A stretch of 64,000 nt of DNA from Ridgeia piscesae (taxonomy: Eukaryota > Annelida > Polychaeta > Sabellida > Siboglinidae). Numbering within the stretch: the stretch's first letter is position 1; each line of letters begins with the position of its first letter. The DNA is taken from assembly GCA_025642075.2 (NCBI GenBank), contig JAODUO010000633.1, positions 143,501 through 207,500 of the forward strand, given 5' to 3'. The notes beneath the pieces are model-generated. The model ran no database searches. It had not been told where the DNA came from and was given only the letters and a program-made list of their open reading frames with translations. Shown here piece after piece: positions 52,531-64,000 of the stretch. A program made the position numbers and the translations under genes.

Positions 52531-54070
52531 TACATACATACATAATTGTCATCAATGTAGTCAAAGTATATGCCACCCAACCACCTGAAATGTTTCCCCA
52601 CAGATACTCAAGTTATGCCCTGGTAGTGAAACAAAAACCAACGCCCTTTAGATTGATGAGTGAGAACCTGGCTGTTGAATTAACATATCCAGGGTGAACT
52701 GGAGAACACCTGTTTGTTATGGAACAGTGATTCATACACCCTATGTGGGGTGAATCATTGTGGAGTACTACATGACAAAAACATTGGAGAGGACGTGTAT
52801 AAATATTGTCACACCGTGATGAGTCACAGTCACCCTGGAGTGCTGGAAATGTCTCCAAACCGGGACACCTGTCACAACGTTAGTGCGCTGGTGACATTGG
52901 TTTCATTAATATGCCAAGAAATGTTGGTAAACAATCTTAAACTAATTCATGTTCTTGTCAGTAAAGCAGTTATAGTGGTAAATAGTTTTGAAAAGTTTGC
53001 TATTGCTGTCACTGGCAGAGGAGAGGTTTTTGACTGGAGTGAGAGATAAACTAAACGTGACATCAGCAGGGTAACTGTCTTAGTTCTGTAAGTAAATATG
53101 TGTTTCCTTTATAGTTGAAAGTTACATCATCTTTGTCAAATGTTTGAAGCACCTTGCTGATGTCACAATATGGGGAAAGTGGATCCTTTTGGACACTAAA
53201 AGGTTTCTTTCATGTCTCAAATGATAATACTTTGTAATACATACTGTATACAATTTGTTATTTATTATAATTTTATATAACCATACGCCTTCATTACATA
53301 ATAATTGTGTGGTAATAATCACTAATGACTGGTAATGTATTAACAAATAATTGGGTTCATGTTCCAAATAACCTCACCTACGCAGTTTCTACTTCTGAGC
53401 ATAATCTACCTATGTCATCTGTATATGGCATGGTTATTAGTGATTAATAAACCATAGTTCTAATGAAATAAAGGCATAAAATAACTATATTAACAGGATT
53501 GCAAAGAGCTTAAAATTATCAAAGAATCCTGTTTTCATTATAATTTAGTACACGAAAGAATCCCTCGTCAGTCCCAAAGAATCCCTCTTGGGTCCCAAAG
53601 AATCCCTTAAAAATAACCTGCTGTGAAATCGATGCCACATTTAACTTCCTCAGGCTTGAAGCTATCATAGTAGCCAAGAAGTTGTTTTTTGATAAAGAAT
53701 TAAAATTTGAAGCACATAACATAAATAGGCCCTGAAATGTATCTTCTAGTGTTGTGGTGACGGGAATAACTTGTGTTTGAGAGATTGTCTCAGTGGGTGT
53801 GGTTGACACATATCCTAGCATGTCCCATGTCCATCGGTGACGTTTTATGTTTCCGTTGTCATTTCCATCTGTGAGACACTTGTAAGAAAGGTTGCTGACA
53901 CTTACATAGTGTGAGAAAATACTTCAGAAATATGATACACCCACTGAACCGGTTGTGTTTTGTGGTACATGAAAGATATCTTTTTTACTTCACATTCATA
54001 GCTCAGTGTTCGTTAATAATAGAATGGTACAGTGGGCACACATTTTATTTACTTCGCATGTGTTAAAATA
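52531..54070. other. Non-coding stretch, no gene recognised
   Basis: Small ORFs at 52714-53049 (+) and 53519-53821 (-) have no recognisable domain. The latter runs through a 22-bp near-repeat (agaatccctcgtcagtccca, agaatccctcttgggtccca) at 53555-53620. Confidence 0.45.
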
Positions 54071-54077
54071 TGTAGTA

Positions 54078-54480
54078 AAACAGTAAAGTTGAACCACGTT
54101 TTACAGTCACCTTTGTAATTAATGAGGTATCCCATATGAGGGTGAGTAATTTAACCATTACATAAATCATTCAGTCTGTCATAGACTGACTCTAATTGTG
54201 ATTATCACAATTAGGTTAACTCTCTGACACTTTGAATGATTTATATAATTACTCGTCCTCATACGGGATACCTCATTAATCAGGTCACTTTACCTGTATT
54301 GAAATACATAGAAAAGCAGTATTGTTAAACCATGTTTACAGTCACCTTGATAATGCAGCCACACCACAATTAGGGTCACTCTATGACAGTTTTGAATTAT
54401 TTCTGTACTGGTGAAATTACTCCCCTTCAAAGGGGATACCTCATTATTCAGGTCACAGTGACCTAGTTCTGAGGGTGAGG
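54078..54480. mobile_element. Foldback MITE-like element
   Basis: Left arm ttacagtcacctttgtaatt..aatgaggtatcccatatgag..ataaatcattca is inverted at 54215-54293 around the palindrome ctaattgtgattatcacaattag (about 54192-54214). A third, partial copy follows at 54335-54470 (cagtcaccttgataatgcag .. ggggatacctcattattcag). No coding capacity. Confidence 0.75.
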
Positions 54481-54489
54481 CAACTCAAC

Positions 54490-56780
54490 CCACATGATGA
54501 CATAACCTTAACATTTTTTTTATTCATTTGATATTATAATTATAGTTTGACTATAGGTTAACTATAGTAGTGTTTGGCTTTTTTCAATAATGTAAAATAT
54601 ATTTGTAGGTGATTATGGTTATTGCTGGTTCATTTGATTTTGATATGAATGGTCTTCACTTCTATTTTCCCTCATATAATTTACAATTTTTGTTTGCCCA
54701 AAATAAACCTACCTACATTTAACAGTATGTCATGTAACCTTAAGTGTTGAGGTTGACTCTAAAACATTTGCACTGTGACAAGTCAAAATATGACATTAGT
54801 CAATAAAATCACAAAAATGTATACAGTGTAGAACGTGCATCATCAGAATAGTCATCAAAAGCATTCGGGGTAGGATTGTCATTGAGAATGTTGTCATGTC
54901 ACCGCTGATGGTGAGACGATGTAGTCGCTGTCATTCTGTCTCAGTCAGTGGTAATCACTGTCGTCAGGTGTCAGGCTGTATTGTCAGTTTGTGCAGCGTG
55001 GGAAACTGTCCTATTGCCATATACGGTTGTTAACATGGTTTGCTCGTTCTCACCAGAGTCTGATAGATGTACATGGCCTTGTATTCTCTGTGCGAATTCA
55101 CAAAGGTTTCTTAAGTTATAGTTCTGACTGATTTCATATGGTCAGCCAGAGATTGAAATCAAAGTTCTTTCTAGGATTCAGGTGAAAACCCAAAAATTAA
55201 TTCAGCCAGGCGTGTTGGAATTCTATCTCTTATGTTCTGTGTTTTTTTCTGTCACCCTTTTCAAATTTAATACATTAAATTTAACACTATACGAATACAT
55301 TTATTTCAGGTAAAATTGATAGTTAAATATATAATAATGGTAACTTTATTAGGTACTGATGTTCAGGCTAAAACTATGTTCATAATAGGTATAATAATAA
55401 AAGTACTTCTTTAGTGCTAATATTTTCATAAATTCTGGGCTCAGTGGCACAATTAACCCAAATGACCATTCTCATAATCATATACAATCTCCACGGATGA
55501 CTAGAATGAATGTTTACTCTATAATAAACATTTCATCTCTATTTAACAAATACATAACTTTACCAAATACAACGAAAGTAGACAATCCAAACCACAGCTA
55601 GGAATATAAAATAGCATTGATAGTTACTAGTATGTAATACAGTTTATCAGTTGTTACATCCAAATAAGAAATAATATGAAATTGGATACACTGTTGCCAA
55701 TAAATATTAATTAATAATTAGAATTAAAGAGCTTAGCAGTCAGTTACAAATAAAAATGTATTTTGGTAACAATTATGTTGAATTTTAAGAGGGAGGGAGA
55801 AAGAAGGAATATACATTGATTAATAGTGATATTAGCATTTTCATAATCGTGTATATAACCAGTAACATGCGATATTTAATGTCCCATATTACCAGTCATA
55901 CACACATGCATGTGACAACATGTTTGACATTGTCAGTGAATCCTCCGTTTTATAAGCTCAAAGAAAAACTCCTGGGACACGATCATCATCCGACACAACT
56001 GCTATTGATTTTTAGTAATGAAATGGAAATTGTAACATATTTCTAAGTAAAAGTGCTTTCATGGCCCAGAGGCCACGCACAAATGACGCATTACGCTAAC
56101 ACACGGCCTCTTATCTGGCAGTCACAGCATTGATCTTAGGCTTTCTACAATTGATCTTAGATAGAGGAGCATTTCAGGCCACCGTGTTTGTGTGCATGCA
56201 TGCATGTTGATGCATGCACAAGTCTGTGGTTATATTCTCTATGTCTGGGGTTGTTTATAGTGTCTGTTGGTATAAATAACTTTTGTCTGTACATGTACCT
56301 ATAAAAATATGGACATTTCAGGAGAAATAACGTATTATTTTTAAGGAGATCTAGGTGATTTTTTCATTTCTAAGCAATGATCAGCATACAAGTCTGAAAT
56401 GATGTCCCACAAAGCACTACATACATGCTAACATATGGGGTGATTTCACAAGGTTTTTGACTGAATCTTTGACCAAGATTGTTTAACCATAGTCTAAATA
56501 TTAATGTATTTGCAATAATGCACATTTGCTATGAATGTTCCACACGGTATTAAACACTACACTTATTTTCTGTGTGTTGGTTCTAAACTGTGTAAACAAT
56601 CTCCTGTGGACAGGTTGGGGAGGTTTCTGTAGGTTAAACACATCATGGATCTGTATAGCACTGAAAACTCATACACAGCTGGTAATTTTGAGAAAAATCA
56701 AGCGTTATGGCTGCTCTCTGGCATCACACATGAATGGCTGAAAGCCTGGCACCCAATGTGTAAAGTGTCTAGAAGGACAT
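54490..56780. other. Non-coding stretch, no gene recognised
   Basis: A/T-rich unique sequence without splice-bounded exons, known motifs or clear repeats. Confidence 0.45.
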
Positions 56781-56786
56781 CATAAT

Positions 56787-56792
56787 GCACAT

Positions 56793-56839
<47 letters not shown>

Positions 56840-56840
56840 C
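56787..56840. repeat. (GCAC)n microsatellite
   Basis: About 13 gcac units. Confidence 0.97.
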
Positions 56841-56844
56841 ACCA

Positions 56845-59800
56845 ACTTGAATATGGTGTAGGTTCATGTAGCGCTTTGGAAATGGAAAACACTAGCATTA
56901 TTGGTACACATGCTCATCACAGTATGTGTCGCAACAGACATGTATTCAAGGATGTTAACAAGTCATGCAAATGCATTTCAAGTTTTAAAATTGGTTATGA
57001 TATTTTCAGTGCACCCTAAACGTCTCTGTTTGAATGTGTCCTCAAAATAATTGCCCATTAATCAAATGTAGACATGATTTGTACTTGTATTGTGAACATT
57101 TTAGAGAAGAAAGGTTGTATTTGACCTATCAAATAATGTACAACAATATGTAAAATAAATAACAATAAATTAACAACTGCGCACATAGAGTGAGTAGGGT
57201 AACAGTATTTGTCATTTTGCTACATAGATTAATATATTTTTTGTACATTTTTAGAGGTCTAAGTAAAAAAAAATTATGACAAGAATCTGATGTGGTTTTG
57301 TGGTAACAAAGGAAGTGAAAAAGCAAAGTTAAAGTAAAAAATACATTTATGAACTTATTTTGTTTGTCTCCTGTGTAACAGTGATAGTTGGTGACACAGA
57401 AGCAACCACTTCCCATCATGCACCAGTGGTGTGCGGAGAGTTGACGAGTTAATTAAATGCCCTCTTGTTATCACACATCGCAGCAATGGCTTCAGTGGAT
57501 TTGGTTATTCACTCAGTGAATCGTATTACTTTCGGTTGCAGGTAATCCCCGCGTGACCTTGTCGTTGTCAGCGACAACAGTTCCCATGGCACCAAGGACG
57601 ACAGCCTGGACACATCTGAGATGCTGCCATCGTTTGTCTCACTCTGGTCTGCTGGAAGTGCTCTTAGTGTTTACCTCTGGCGCCCTACAGCCATCTGGGA
57701 GCATTAGGTTAAGGCTGCTGATGGCACATCAGGGCGGTATTGACCAGAGCCACTCTTAATGATGAGAATGGCCTTAAGTATGTTCACAGCCTTCATTACT
57801 AGAGTGAGACTCATCCTTTACGGTTGCTTTTGATTACTCTTCAAATAATTGCCATTTACCGTTTGAACATAATGTCGTGTTGACACTGGTTTCCCGGTTA
57901 TTTGATTTATATCCATGTAAAGGGTTCCAGGATAGAATGCGCCAAATGCCAACCCGGAAGAAATGTTGGGATGTGCAAACGTTTGTAATCTGAAATAAGT
58001 ATTCACGCCTGTGTTTCTACTGCTTCAGTGCTGCATTTGTAAGATATTTCAGTGTTGTACACGTTTCCTGTACTTTCTTAGGATGCCGTGCAGACTGATG
58101 TGAGATTTTCTCAAAAACATTTATCTTGTTATGTCCTGAAACTGTGAATTTGTTTTGTTTTGACTAGTTATGTAATACATTACCACTGAACAGGGTTATG
58201 TTGTAAACTGCTCAGTTCGAACAACACAACACAACAAACATATTGTACATAACAGATGCCTAAGTTTAAAGGACAGGGTACACCCATCCTTTCAAAATGA
58301 CATACACTGTTCATAGTCAACTCGTTTCTATGTCAACAGTATTAATCTTTTATTGGTGTTGTTTAAATTTCCTTCTTATTTCTATGAATGTGTTGGACTA
58401 CAGTCGACAAATACGATGAAGTCAGTGTTGTCATTTGGTGAAATGGGCACTTCTCTGGTAGATACAGCGTGCAGCTATAACGAATATGTTTTCTAAGGTG
58501 TTTACTAGAATGAACTCAAAACATAACAGACCATAAAATGCTATGTACATATGTGTTTATGCCACCATCCATGTCTGCTGTGAATTTAACCGATCCTAAA
58601 TTGCTTGAAAACCCGTAGCCAATACCACCAGGTTCACATGATGTAATATGGTAGGGTGTATTACCTAGGTAGTATTTGTTCTACTAGATAGCTGGCAGGT
58701 ATATGGTGACAACCGACCAATTGAATATGTAATTCTGTGCATGGTGTGTGAGTTTGTGGACTCATACAACCATCCATAAATGTACTGGAATTTACTCATT
58801 GGTTGCGTGTACATCGCCGGTCAGTCCTATATGTTGTCAGTAGGTGGCGGTCAGTGGGTGGTGGTCGTGGCAGCTTCTCACATTTCAAGCACGTATCTTT
58901 ACCACCGCCTGTATCATTTATCAGAAGATGCTGAAAAAGTAGTAGCAAAATTGCGATTTTTTTTCCACTCAAACCGGTGGTTATAGTGAGAAGATTTAAT
59001 ACGTGCTAGTGTTGTCCCATGTTATTGTCTGTGTTGTGTAATGCTGATGTCGACCTTGTTTCATCAGTTAGAGATGAGAAACCATTGTCAGCTGTAGACA
59101 GTCACTGCTGGTGAATTTTAAATTAAGGAGACACCGTGTCTGTTATGTGAATGACCGCATGTTAGTGGATAATCAACTCTTATGTTAAGAGCAATGATAT
59201 TCAGTTGTGAATAAATTGTAATCTACTGTCGTATTGTGCTGCTACACTGATGCTGCAAGACGTTCGGTTACAATAAAGAACATTCTACCCATTTATATTA
59301 ATTATAACAGTTCTGGTTGATATCATTTGTTTCATGCAATACATATTTCAACATTTATGTTTGCAAATATATTACTGTATAGTTTTCTTATTGTAATATA
59401 GTGGTGGAAGAACTGATGTTTGTTGCGCAATGAACGATTACGAACGATCATAGGACACATTCCAACGAGTACATGTAATGCTTTTACCAATTCCAATGGG
59501 GTCTCATCCCAATAATCGACACCGAGCGGCTACGTTCTTTGGTGTTAGCCGCACGAGGCGCCACCGACAACCGGGTCGGCAAGTGGCTACACGTTGTTCC
59601 AGCACAGTGCGCTAGGCGGCTACGGCGGGTAGACGTAAGCTGTAGTTTCGGCCGGTTTGATCATTCTGGCTGTCGTCACTTCTACGTCGACCGCTGGTGC
59701 TGTCATGTTTGTAAAGACATCACTAACAAGTTTGGTGTGAGATCAGTCATCATTTGCAATGTATGACGGTAGATAGCGATTAAACATCACGATAACAATA

Positions 59801-60045
59801 CGTTAACTGATCAAATAGGTCGTGCTGCAAAGACGGGACTATTAAAATAGCTGCAGCCAGATTAGCTGAGCCCCGACCCTGGTACTTCCCTTATCAGATT
59901 TAAACAACAAACACATATTTGAAGGGGAAAAAACCTGTTACAAATATGCGGCTTCTATTTTTCCGGTTGTTCCAATTTAAACAACAGGAAGTATATTATG
60001 ATACATTATGTAATTGACTTTATACACAACTGTTAACACGCGCGC
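56845..60045. other. Non-coding stretch, no gene recognised
   Basis: The frame 57572-57708 (SDNSSHGTKDDSLDTSEM..) looks protein-like and could follow an acceptor at ..gttgtcag, but no partner exon or family was found. Bases 59510-59660 are locally G+C- and CpG-rich. Confidence 0.35.
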
Positions 60046-60049
60046 GCAT

Positions 60050-60077
60050 TGTGTGTGTGTGTGTGTGTGTGTGTGTG
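60050..60077. repeat. (GT)n microsatellite
   Basis: Fourteen GT units after a gcgcgc run. Confidence 0.95.
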
Positions 60078-60458
60078 CATGCGCGCCAGAAAGACCGACC
60101 AATTCAGCTTAACGGTTGAGTGGATAAAGTTTACTGTCGCTCTGCCGGCCCTTCGCAATAAATCGGCACAAAGTGGTGTTATTATTTATTAATTTCTTCA
60201 CGGGCACATGGTGGAGATTGAATAGATGCGCTGGTTTCGAGAGGACTCGGCCGGTCGTAAAGAATTTATTTACGTAGCATAGGGCACTTTGATGTGAGGG
60301 TTCGCATGTTGTGTGTGAAAATAGTTCTGATTAATAGAACGTGTAGTTTGCGTTTTATCCACTTGAATTTGGATTATAATTAAGAACAAAGTCGGTCTAT
60401 TTTATATAACTAGTCCAATCCCAGTAATTAACATTTAATTGGAATCGTTCCTGTTACC

Positions 60459-60608
60459 ATGGCGACGTTCCGTAGTATCACGCGATCGGTTAGTCCACAT
60501 TTATCAACGAGAAGAAAAAATTATGTGGAACGTATAACAGAAGTGGGAATTAAACATATTCTAATTTTATCAGTATTTATTTTGGTGATGATCTTCGCAT
60601 TATACTGA
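60459..60608 (+). CDS. Candidate 49-aa single-pass membrane microprotein
   Basis: The ORF starts in an ideal context (gttaccATGG), has an in-frame TAA 21 bases before the ATG, and ends TGA. The protein begins MATFRSITRSVSPHLSTRRK, a basic Ser/Thr/Arg-rich head with an R-x-x-S site, followed by NYVERITEVG and a hydrophobic C-terminal helix of ~16 residues (ILILSVFILVMIFALY). The layout, a short basic cytosolic head plus a C-terminal membrane anchor, is that of phospholamban/sarcolamban-type regulators and other tail-anchored microproteins; I claim no sequence homology. A TATA-like ctattttatataacta lies at about 60397-60412. A/T-rich DNA yields hydrophobic strings by chance, so this needs expression or conservation evidence. 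Confidence 0.35.
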   Translation: MATFRSITRSVSPHLSTRRKNYVERITEVGIKHILILSVFILVMIFALY

Positions 60609-60919
60609 CACTGAAAATTGTTCTTCGAAAATCACTCTAGCGTAGCATTTGTATAGGAATAGCAAAGAGAAATTGCTACACTGTGAAGTCATGCGTTACA
60701 AAACATGTATTGCCAACAGCTTTTGAACTGTATCAAAGTAGGTTAGTTTTTGGCGATGAAACGAACCGCTGGGATAACAACGCGTGTGTCTGCTATGACG
60801 TCACGATGGAGTTACCATCCCCCTCAGCGTTGCGGTGAAGTGGTATATGGGGCCGTATAACCCACATTTACCTAATCATACGATTCATAGCTTATCACAA
60901 TAATTGTTCACTTATAATA

Positions 60920-61240
60920 TTGGATACATTGTTTAATGTGCAATCATTTATTTTCGTGAGGGAAATTGGTTTTCTAGTTCATATTGGTGGGGAACATGTG
61001 ACCCACGATGAAGCGCAGTTTTACACTTGGCGAATACAGCGACCCCTAGTGAAGAGTTTTTTAGAACTAGACAATGATTTTTTCGAGAAAATTCGTACCG
61101 ACATCAGAGCTATTGGAAGGGAACTGGGGCACTCTGGTTTTAACAACTTTAAGGAGGAACCATTCTGCAGATTGATCAGCGGCCTCACACGGATGGAACC
61201 AGTAACTACGGGACGAACAACCTTGCAAATGTCACAATAG
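60920..61240 (+). CDS. Unidentified ORF, 106 codons
   Basis: Open frame with ordinary complexity: IGGEHVTHDEAQFYTWRIQR, then VKSFLELDNDFFEKIRTDIR, AIGRELGHSGFNNFKEEPFC, ending TTLQMSQ. It is more protein-like than most of its surroundings, but I recognise no domain. The start context is poor, and no convincing splice sites or polyA signal are visible. It could be an exon or a decayed element frame. Confidence 0.25.
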   Translation: MDTLFNVQSFIFVREIGFLVHIGGEHVTHDEAQFYTWRIQRPLVKSFLELDNDFFEKIRTDIRAIGRELGHSGFNNFKEEPFCRLISGLTRMEPVTTGRTTLQMSQ

Positions 61241-61706
61241 TAAAGTTTTGTACAAATGTTTATAACTATCGTTTTAAGAAACGTGATAGCATACCACGTG
61301 AAATACTTGTTAGCAATATTATAGACACGCATCCCTAGTTATAATGTGTATTATAGTTATGTAAAAACAAAACTGGTTCCATCCGGTGAGTGTCGTCAAT
61401 TGACAAAACGGACTGGAGTGAATCAGCTCTACGTTTCATTAGCTCTGCCTATATTCTGTATATGGGAAGTTCACTCAATCAGTTGTAATTCGTCACATTT
61501 AGAGTATGGGGACAATCCAACTTCAAGGTAGCGTAGGTCTAGGTACTTGTGTGAAATTATGCGTGTTTCACTTTCAGCAACAATTACGTACCAACAAATA
61601 ACGACTAATTACAATTTGAATGTCCTGCAATGTTGACACTGTTTGGAGTTTTATTGTACTAAATTTGGCGCGCTATATTTTCAACACGGTTATTCTATTA
61701 ACAACA

Positions 61707-61905
61707 CTATAAAAAGAGGCATGTGCAGCCTCGTTTTAAAATAACCGCCGCTGCGATCGTCATTGCAGCGTTCCACACGGCGTCCAAATAATCGACAACA
61801 GCAACGTCATCCGATGCCATACCGCCCGAGGCAACTCGTCTCGTCAGGAACCAATTAATATTTTATTTCTGAGTGAAGTGCCAGTGATTTTGGCAAATAA
61901 AGTTC
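61707..61905 (+). promoter_or_regulatory. TATA box followed by AATAAA at ~190 bases; possible solo LTR
   Basis: actataaaaagaggcatgtg is a strong TATA box and caaataaagttctaca a polyA signal; between them is only a 14-codon ORF. A compact promoter-plus-polyA unit is what an LTR carries. Borders and target duplication were not found. Confidence 0.25.
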
Positions 61906-62029
61906 TACAACGTACGAAAAGTGTTGTTGAGCACGAGCATGGGCACATGCAACATTTGGAGACTCCGAATTATAAGTTGGCTTGTTAGTTGTATATTTAT
62001 GTGTCGACACATTCATATCCCCGAATATT

Positions 62030-62240
62030 TCAACACCGCCATATTGATTGGTGGGATGCCTATCTGTGTTCTACGTTTTGCAGACGATATTAAATAATTG
62101 ACTTCGTGGGAGTCGGCGAAGGTGACCTCTGTGACCTCATCAGCAGACGAAGTAAAGGCAAGAGTTTAGGAATGGAAGTCAGTTCAGAGAAAAACATAGT
62201 ATGGTGTATTTGTCAACATCTAAACAACACACCCAATTAG
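62030..62240 (+). mobile_element. LINE reverse transcriptase fragment with FADD motif
   Basis: Frame 1 reads LIGGMPICVLRFADDI, the region around catalytic motif C. After a frameshift it continues IDFVGVGEGDLCDLISRRSK then GKSLGMEVSSEKN, matching the (N)LRFADDIDL..L..LT..L....GMEVSxEKSK segment of molluscan and other invertebrate LINE ORF2. It is broken by the frameshift and by stops, and clearly of a different family from the LINE at 22 kb. Confidence 0.75.
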
Positions 62241-62249
62241 AACTGCGGT

Positions 62250-64000
62250 GAGCAGGCAGATTTTTGAGAGAAAGTAAACACATCCTACATCTAAGGTCTT
62301 TCACGCAAATGTAGTAGACCCTTTGTATAAATGCATACCAAGTGTAGAGTTCTGTCGCCACCTGCGCCCACGTGAGTCAGTGCAAGTCTGGCCAGTCTAC
62401 ATCACGCTAGTTCTTTCGGTTGGCAGCGTGCCGAGTATTCGTTTGTACCAGTGGAAAACGTCATGTATTCAGCACTAATAACCAACTGTATCACAAACGT
62501 CGATTTCTTACACTGCACTGGTGCAACAAAGTGAGATATTTTAGGCTCTACGCACTCGACCTGAATATACACGATATAGTACGTGGCAACCTGTGGCTGT
62601 GCGATCAAGTCAGACGTTTAGCAGTTCTAGCCACATTTTCGACCCTAGATTTTTGCATGGGTGAATTGCAGAATTACAGCGTTCTAAAATTAGTGACGAA
62701 AGTACTAAAAATAAGGAGCCTATACGCCACGGTTGAATATGTACTATAGGGCCTTTGGCTTTACGTCTTTTTATATCATCCAGACATGCGAACATTGACC
62801 ATAACATTACGGATGTTTCAGTCTACGGAATAGAGATTTACCGGCGACATCAAAACGATGGAGACTCCACGAGAACGACCGAGAGTTGATATACATGCAA
62901 GTAGCGAGTCGCGAAACCGTACGATTGTGTAGGTCAAAATAATTACGGCTCCCGCGCCCTAATCGCACTATATCAGTTACAGCGCATCGCACATACGCGA
63001 GATTGGCATCGCTGAGAAGTGCACACATAGGCATAACCCTACCGGTCGCCAGGTAGTTTTCTATCGATTATATCAGACGCCGTTGTTTGGTCCTGATTGG
63101 CAAATTATTTGGCTGGCGTGGCTGAGCGGCACACGAGTATGCACCTGCTGACTCGTCGATGTCTCCGGTTCGACGGGATTCGGTCTCGATATAGCAAGCC
63201 GAATTACGCGCGGCTACTATGCCGTTACGACACAGGACTGGCGTCAAGGGACCATATTGCAATCAGTACAATTTATGACATTCTGTTTAATTGTTGTGTT
63301 CGGACAGATCAGAGATGAAACGGTTTATTTTATATTATCAGCCAGTTAAATACATGTCCAAAGAATCACACCATATACAGAGAGAAATTATATCTAATAA
63401 TGCTGCAATTTCTCAACCGTACATATTTAGGTCAATCTCAGAGTGGGATTATTGTCCGGAAATGACCTTGCGACCATTTTCGACAGGCTAGCTGGTTATG
63501 GGTGTTGCATTCGATATACAACCATTCCTCCATCAGCATGACGGCTCTGGCACCACATGTTGTCTAGTCGTACTCAATCGTTCCGGCCTGAAAGCTGAAG
63601 ACATGCCCTCCGTATTCTTGGGTCTATCTCGTTACCATGATTGACTCCCAAAGGAGGTTCTAGGCTGTGCTATTTGGGAAAATGTGTACCATTTCTGTAC
63701 AGAAGTGGCATGTGTCAAAGCAGATGCATTTTGTCGAAATGAACGACCTTTTGACCTTCCGCCTCCCGGTTGGCAGAGCACACGGACGCTGTAGTACGAA
63801 CGCTACAGGCCAGACCGTCGACTGAGGGATAGGCCTACGGCTGTGATTGCCAAATGCGGGCATGTCTACCTGGGGGCAAATGCCAACGAGGCGTACAACC
63901 GGACATGTGACGTTACCATTCGGTGTGTGGGCGCTGCAGTTGAAATACATTTAGACCTTAGGGAAGTGTCCATGTATACTCCATTTAAGCAAGAGTGGAC
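62250..64000. other. No gene recognised; one tRNA-like segment
   Basis: Several short ORFs on both strands (62420-62749, 63097-63318, 63660-63950 among others) have no recognisable motifs. The tRNA-like segment is listed separately. Confidence 0.4.
63110..63180 (+). mobile_element. tRNA-like segment, possible SINE head
   Basis: gcgtggctgagcggcacacg resembles the A box of Leu/Ser tRNAs and ccggttcgacgggat contains a B box about 45 bases later. A closed acceptor stem is not evident, so a functional tRNA is unlikely. Confidence 0.3.

Noticed and set aside
57572..57708. Possible terminal exon SDNSSHGTKDDSLDTSEM..
   Set aside because: Protein-like but without a partner exon, a clear acceptor or a recognised family.
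63110..63180. Functional tRNA gene
   Set aside because: A- and B-box-like motifs are present, but no paired acceptor stem could be built by eye.

Overview
Eukaryotic nuclear DNA, almost certainly from a marine invertebrate animal. The genes are split by GT-AG introns (one GC-AG), the spacers are A+T-rich, and there are tRNA-derived SINEs, decayed non-LTR retrotransposons, pogo-like DNA transposon ends and very many micro- and minisatellites. I cannot name the species. Minisatellites that include splice-site sequence are, from memory, a described feature of amphioxus introns ('mirage minisatellites'), but a mollusc or another invertebrate is equally possible on what I can see.

Three protein genes can be assembled exon by exon. 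(1) PBDC1, + strand, four exons at 603-7059; its start lies off the left edge. (2) An unrecognised two-exon gene for an 85-residue protein, - strand, 25571-23909, with a polyA signal. (3) A ten-exon + strand gene, 27090-39463, for a 276-residue nuclear protein with an N-terminal DEK_C domain and a C-terminal SWIB/MDM2 domain (UAF30/spp27 type). Genes 2 and 3 are head to head across about 1.5 kb. A coiled-coil exon at 16132-16300 belongs to an unidentified gene. A 49-codon ORF at 60459-60608 has a strong start context and a C-terminal hydrophobic segment.

Layout: 1-7.8 kb PBDC1, with a 23-bp minisatellite of about 100 copies in its last intron. 7.9-11.3 kb shows no gene. 11.4-14.0 kb is a direct duplication flanking CA, TCTCTG, GTCT and CCCT arrays. 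14.07-19.76 kb is a large palindrome with arms of 43-bp repeats; its loop holds the coiled-coil exon and a 22-bp array. 19.8-21.4 kb is a second inverted-repeat pair. 22.0-23.7 kb holds two LINE copies. 23.9-25.6 kb is the 85-aa gene. 27.1-39.5 kb is the SWIB/DEK_C gene, with an antisense LINE, SINEs, MITE-like hairpins, a duplicated exon block and a 25-bp minisatellite ending exactly at exon 5. 39.9-42 kb holds a SINE and pogo-like elements. 45.8-48.2 kb is a 24-bp minisatellite. 48-64 kb is mostly non-coding, with SINE and LINE fragments, a foldback element at 54 kb and the small ORF at 60.5 kb.

The main theme is that three minisatellites sit on exon borders and repeat the splice-site sequence itself. 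Nearly all the long ORFs in this window are by-products of tandem arrays.
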